This document shows positions 61,627 to 64,000 of a stretch of 64,000 nt of DNA, piece by piece. The stretch comes from CAVURS01 sp963834425. GTDB taxonomy: Bacteria; Actinomycetota; Actinomycetes; Actinomycetales; CAVURS01. The notes beneath the pieces are model-generated. The model was not told the origin of the DNA. It saw only the letters and a list, made by a program, of their open reading frames with translations, and searched no databases. Positions within the stretch are counted from its first letter, which is position 1. Every line of letters begins with the position of its first letter. The stretch lies in the NCBI GenBank assembly GCA_963834425.1, contig CAWIBR010000008.1, positions 124,001 through 188,000 of the forward strand, given 5' to 3'. A program made the translations under genes and the position numbers.

Positions 61627-62558
61627 CCCGGCGGGCCGCTGCGGCCCTGGTCTTGAGCGCAGCCGCACTGTTCTTCACCGCTGCGCCGTCGTTCGCGGCG
61701 CCGGCCCAATCAACCCAGTCAACGCGCTCGACCCAGAGCACGCAGGCGAGCCAGGCGCTCGCCGGCTCGCCGTCCGGGCCGACCAGCCCGACCGGACCGG
61801 CGGCGCCCTCCAAGGGGACGGCCGACACCGGCAGCTCCACCGACGGCTCGGACGGCTCGGACGGTTCGAGCGGGTCGAGCGACGGCTCGGACGACGGCAC
61901 GCTCACGGTGAGCGTGCCGGGGACGAACGGCAAGCCGAGCAGCACCATCACCATCATCCTGGCCATCACGGCGCTGTCGGTCGCCCCGGCCCTGCTGCTG
62001 ATGATGACCAGCTTCACCAAGATCTTCGTGGTGCTGGGCCTGACCCGAAATGCGTTGGGCCTGGGCTCGACACCGCCGACCCAGGTGCTCGCCGGGCTGG
62101 CGCTGTTCTTGAGCCTGTTCGTGATGGGGCCCGTGCTGACCCAGGTCAACTCGCAGGGGATCCAGCCCTACCTCAAGGGTGACAAGTCGCAGTCGCAGGC
62201 CTTCACCGACGGCGTGCAGCCGTTGAAGGAGTTCATGCTCAAGCAGACCCGGGGCGAGGAGCTCGCCCTGATGACCAAGGACTCCGGTCAGGCCAAGCCG
62301 GCCAACCGCGATGCCACGCCCCTGACGACGCTGATCCCCGCCTTCGTCCTGTCCGAGCTCCGCTCGGCCTTCGTCATGGGGTTCATGATCTTCATCCCGT
62401 TCCTGATCATCGACCTGGTCGTCTCGTCGTCCCTGATGTCGATGGGCATGATGATGCTCCCGCCGGTGAGCGTCTCCCTGCCGTTCAAGTTGTTGCTCTT
62501 CGTCCTGGTCGACGGCTGGGGTCTGGTCGTCCACGCGCTCGTCACGAGCTATCGGTAG
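61623..62558 (+). CDS. fliP: FliP, flagellar export gate protein
   Basis: 311 residues from GTG 61623. A cleavable signal peptide MTRRAAAALVLSAAALFFTA APSFA is followed by a 75-residue Ser/Thr/Gly/Asp spacer with QST and DGS repeats, longer than usual. The core is highly conserved: ALSVAPALLLMMTSFTKIFV, VLGLTRNALGLGSTPPTQVL, LIPAFVLSELRSAFVMGFMI, FLIIDLVVSSSLMSMGMMML, PPVSVSLPFKLLLFVLVDGW. Frame unbroken. Confidence 0.96.
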   Translation: MTRRAAAALVLSAAALFFTAAPSFAAPAQSTQSTRSTQSTQASQALAGSPSGPTSPTGPAAPSKGTADTGSSTDGSDGSDGSSGSSDGSDDGTLTVSVPGTNGKPSSTITIILAITALSVAPALLLMMTSFTKIFVVLGLTRNALGLGSTPPTQVLAGLALFLSLFVMGPVLTQVNSQGIQPYLKGDKSQSQAFTDGVQPLKEFMLKQTRGEELALMTKDSGQAKPANRDATPLTTLIPAFVLSELRSAFVMGFMIFIPFLIIDLVVSSSLMSMGMMMLPPVSVSLPFKLLLFVLVDGWGLVVHALVTSYR

Positions 62559-62573
62559 CAGGGGGAAACGGCC

Positions 62574-62849
62574 ATGCAGGACACGACTGTCATCCACCTC
62601 GCCCTCACCGCGATGATGCTGGGCGTCAAGCTCTCGGCGCCGATCCTGTTGACGGCGCTCGCAATCGGCTTCGGCATCTCGCTCTTCCAGTCAGTGACCC
62701 AGATCCAGGAAGTGACGCTGAGCTTCGTGCCGAAGGCGATCGGGGTCGGCGTCGCGATCCTGCTGACCGGCAACTGGATGCTGCACGAGCTGGTCAGCTT
62801 CACGGTGCAGCTCTACACCTCGATGCCGCAGATCCTGCGGACCGGCTGA
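62574..62849 (+). CDS. fliQ: FliQ, flagellar export gate protein
   Basis: 91 residues from ATG 62574: MQDTTVIHLALTAMMLGVKL, SAPILLTALAIGFGISLFQS, VTQIQEVTLSFVPKAIGVGV, two TM helices and the FliQ signature. Starts 15 bp after fliP with GGGGGAAACG as ribosome site. Confidence 0.96.
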   Translation: MQDTTVIHLALTAMMLGVKLSAPILLTALAIGFGISLFQSVTQIQEVTLSFVPKAIGVGVAILLTGNWMLHELVSFTVQLYTSMPQILRTG

Positions 62850-62907
62850 CGGTGCTGAGGGTGCTGAGTCCGATGAGCCCTCCGCTGCGCGTGCGGATGA
62901 GCCCGCG

Positions 62908-63675
62908 ATGAGTGTGGATGTGCCGGCCCAGGTCATCCTGGTGCTGCTGCTCGGATCGGCCCGAGCGGCAGCCTGGTTGGTTATCGCGCCGCCGTTCTCG
63001 TCCTCGGCCGTGCCCGGCCAGATCAAGGGCCTGCTGTCGGTCGCGTTGGCACTGCCTCTGCTGGGCCGAAGCGACCTGACGCTGCCCAGCACCGACACGG
63101 CCGACGTGGTCACGGCCCTGGTCTGGCAGATCCTGACCGGCGCCGCGCTCGGCTTCCTCTGCTATCTGATCTTTGCGGCGGTGCAGACAGCGGGTGACCT
63201 GATCGACGTCTCGGGTGGCTTCTCGCTCGGCTTCGTCTACGACCCGACATTGGGCAGCGCCAACGCGGTCATGGGCCGGCTCTACCAGATGACCGCGCTG
63301 GCGTTGTTGCTCGCCTCCGGCGGCTATCTCATTGTCCTGCAAGGGTTCCTGGCGTCGTACAAGCTGGTGCCACTCAACGGCGGCCTGGACATCGGGTCGG
63401 TCTCCGAGGCGATGACGGGCGCGACCTCCGGGCTGCTGCTGGCCGCAGCCCAGATCGCCGGCCCCATCCTGGCCGTGCTCTTCCTGGCGGACATCGGGCT
63501 CGGCCTGCTAACCCGCGCCGCTCCGGCCCTCAACGCCTTCTCGCTCGGTTTCCCGCTCAAGATCCTGATCACGCTGGTCGTCGTCGGTGCCGCGCTGGTG
63601 ACGCTGCCCAACATCGTCAACGGCCTGGTGGGCGACGTGATGACGACCTTCGGCCATCTGATGCTGAGGCAGTGA
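62908..63675 (+). CDS. fliR: FliR, flagellar export gate protein
   Basis: 255 residues from ATG 62908 (MSVDVPAQVILVLLLGSARA); earlier in-frame starts are possible because the gap from fliQ is 58 bp. FliR features: VIAPPFSSSAVPGQIKGLLS, GFLCYLIFAAVQTAGDLIDV, SGGFSLGFVYDPTLG, LFLADIGLGLLTRAAPALNA FSLGFPLKILITLVVV. About six TM helices. One base before flhB. Confidence 0.95.
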   Translation: MSVDVPAQVILVLLLGSARAAAWLVIAPPFSSSAVPGQIKGLLSVALALPLLGRSDLTLPSTDTADVVTALVWQILTGAALGFLCYLIFAAVQTAGDLIDVSGGFSLGFVYDPTLGSANAVMGRLYQMTALALLLASGGYLIVLQGFLASYKLVPLNGGLDIGSVSEAMTGATSGLLLAAAQIAGPILAVLFLADIGLGLLTRAAPALNAFSLGFPLKILITLVVVGAALVTLPNIVNGLVGDVMTTFGHLMLRQ

Positions 63676-63676
63676 G

Positions 63677-64000
63677 ATGGCCGGTGACGACAAGACCGAG
63701 AAGGCCACACCGCGGCGCCGCAAGGAGGCGCGGCGCGAGGGCCGGTTTCCCCGCTCGCCCGACATCGGGGCCTGGCTGTCCCTGCTGGTGATCGCGACGC
63801 TGCTGCCCCGGACCATCCGCAGCGCGACGGACCTGTTCCGCCAGCTGATGACCGAGGCCACGGCCGGCTTCCAGGAGCCGACCGCGGCCACGGCCCAGAA
63901 GGTGTTGTCGGACGGTCTCGGTGGCCTGGCCGGCGTGCTCGCTCCACTCGGCCTGGTCGCGGTCGTGGTCTGCCTCGTCGCGGCGTCGGCGCAGGGGGGT
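63677..64000 (+). CDS. flhB: FlhB, export switch protein, 5' part only
   Basis: ATG 63677 begins MAGDDKTEKATPRRRKEARR EGRFPRSPDIGAW, the FlhB signature (DKTEkATprRreeArekGqv.rS.el...), then TM LSLLVIATLLPRTIR and LGLVAVVVCLVAASAQGG at the window end. Controls the switch from hook to filament export; the autocleavage NPTH site lies beyond the window. Confidence 0.95.
   Translation, partial: MAGDDKTEKATPRRRKEARREGRFPRSPDIGAWLSLLVIATLLPRTIRSATDLFRQLMTEATAGFQEPTAATAQKVLSDGLGGLAGVLAPLGLVAVVVCLVAASAQGG

Overview
The window is about 70% G+C. Its gene content (DosR/DevR-type two-component genes, many tandem universal stress proteins, a 13E12/DUF222 HNH protein, a long actinobacterial KdpC and a full flagellar cluster) points to a motile, Gram-positive member of the Actinomycetota. 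Nocardioidaceae or Kineosporiales relatives are plausible, but the sequence alone does not settle this. No rRNA, tRNA, CRISPR array or insertion sequence was seen.

Region 1 (1-22.4 kb) is a dormancy/hypoxia island. It encodes a DevS-like GAF-GAF histidine kinase (3921-5635) and a DevR-like response regulator (12713-13376). Around them lie five universal stress proteins, three CBS-domain proteins, three PPOX-fold flavin proteins, two zinc alcohol dehydrogenases, phosphoketolase plus acetate kinase, a GNAT/acyl-CoA synthetase fusion, a PPK2 polyphosphate kinase and several unknown membrane proteins. Seven upstream regions carry a GGGNC-N4/5-GNCC dyad close to the mycobacterial DosR box (158, 3841, 10126, 11295, 18241, 20118, 21646), almost always 45-130 bp from the starts on one or both sides. 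The genes form short, tightly coupled operons (ATGA/GTGA overlaps). Together they suggest a low-oxygen programme: carbon goes through phosphoketolase to acetyl-phosphate and ATP, with alcohol dehydrogenases, polyphosphate and stress proteins as support.

Region 2 (22.4-33.5 kb) holds an FMN-binding membrane-anchored protein, then kdpFABC with kdpDE (high-affinity K+ uptake and its sensor/regulator) preceded by two small membrane ORFs, then nitronate monooxygenase and a SnoaL-like protein. Region 3 (33.5-37.9 kb) holds a DUF222-HNH protein, a YbdK-type glutamate-cysteine ligase and a membrane diguanylate cyclase.

Region 4 (37.9 kb to the end) is a flagellar cluster. Leftward: flgN-flgK-flgL-fliW. 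Rightward: fliA, flagellin, fliD, fliS, a small unknown gene, flgB, flgC, fliE-J, an NlpC/P60-SLT cell-wall hydrolase, fliK, flgD, flgE, flbD, motA, motB, fliL-R and the start of flhB. Flagellin and the flgN operon share an identical FliA-like promoter pattern (TCAC-N12-GCCGAAAA).

A caution for every reader: many clearly real genes are split by single-base shifts, nearly always +1 insertions. They are very dense in 1-20 kb and sparse later. They hit essential-type genes without other decay, so I treat them as probable sequence errors and annotate whole loci across them. Start/stop positions inside such genes are reliable only where I give a reason.
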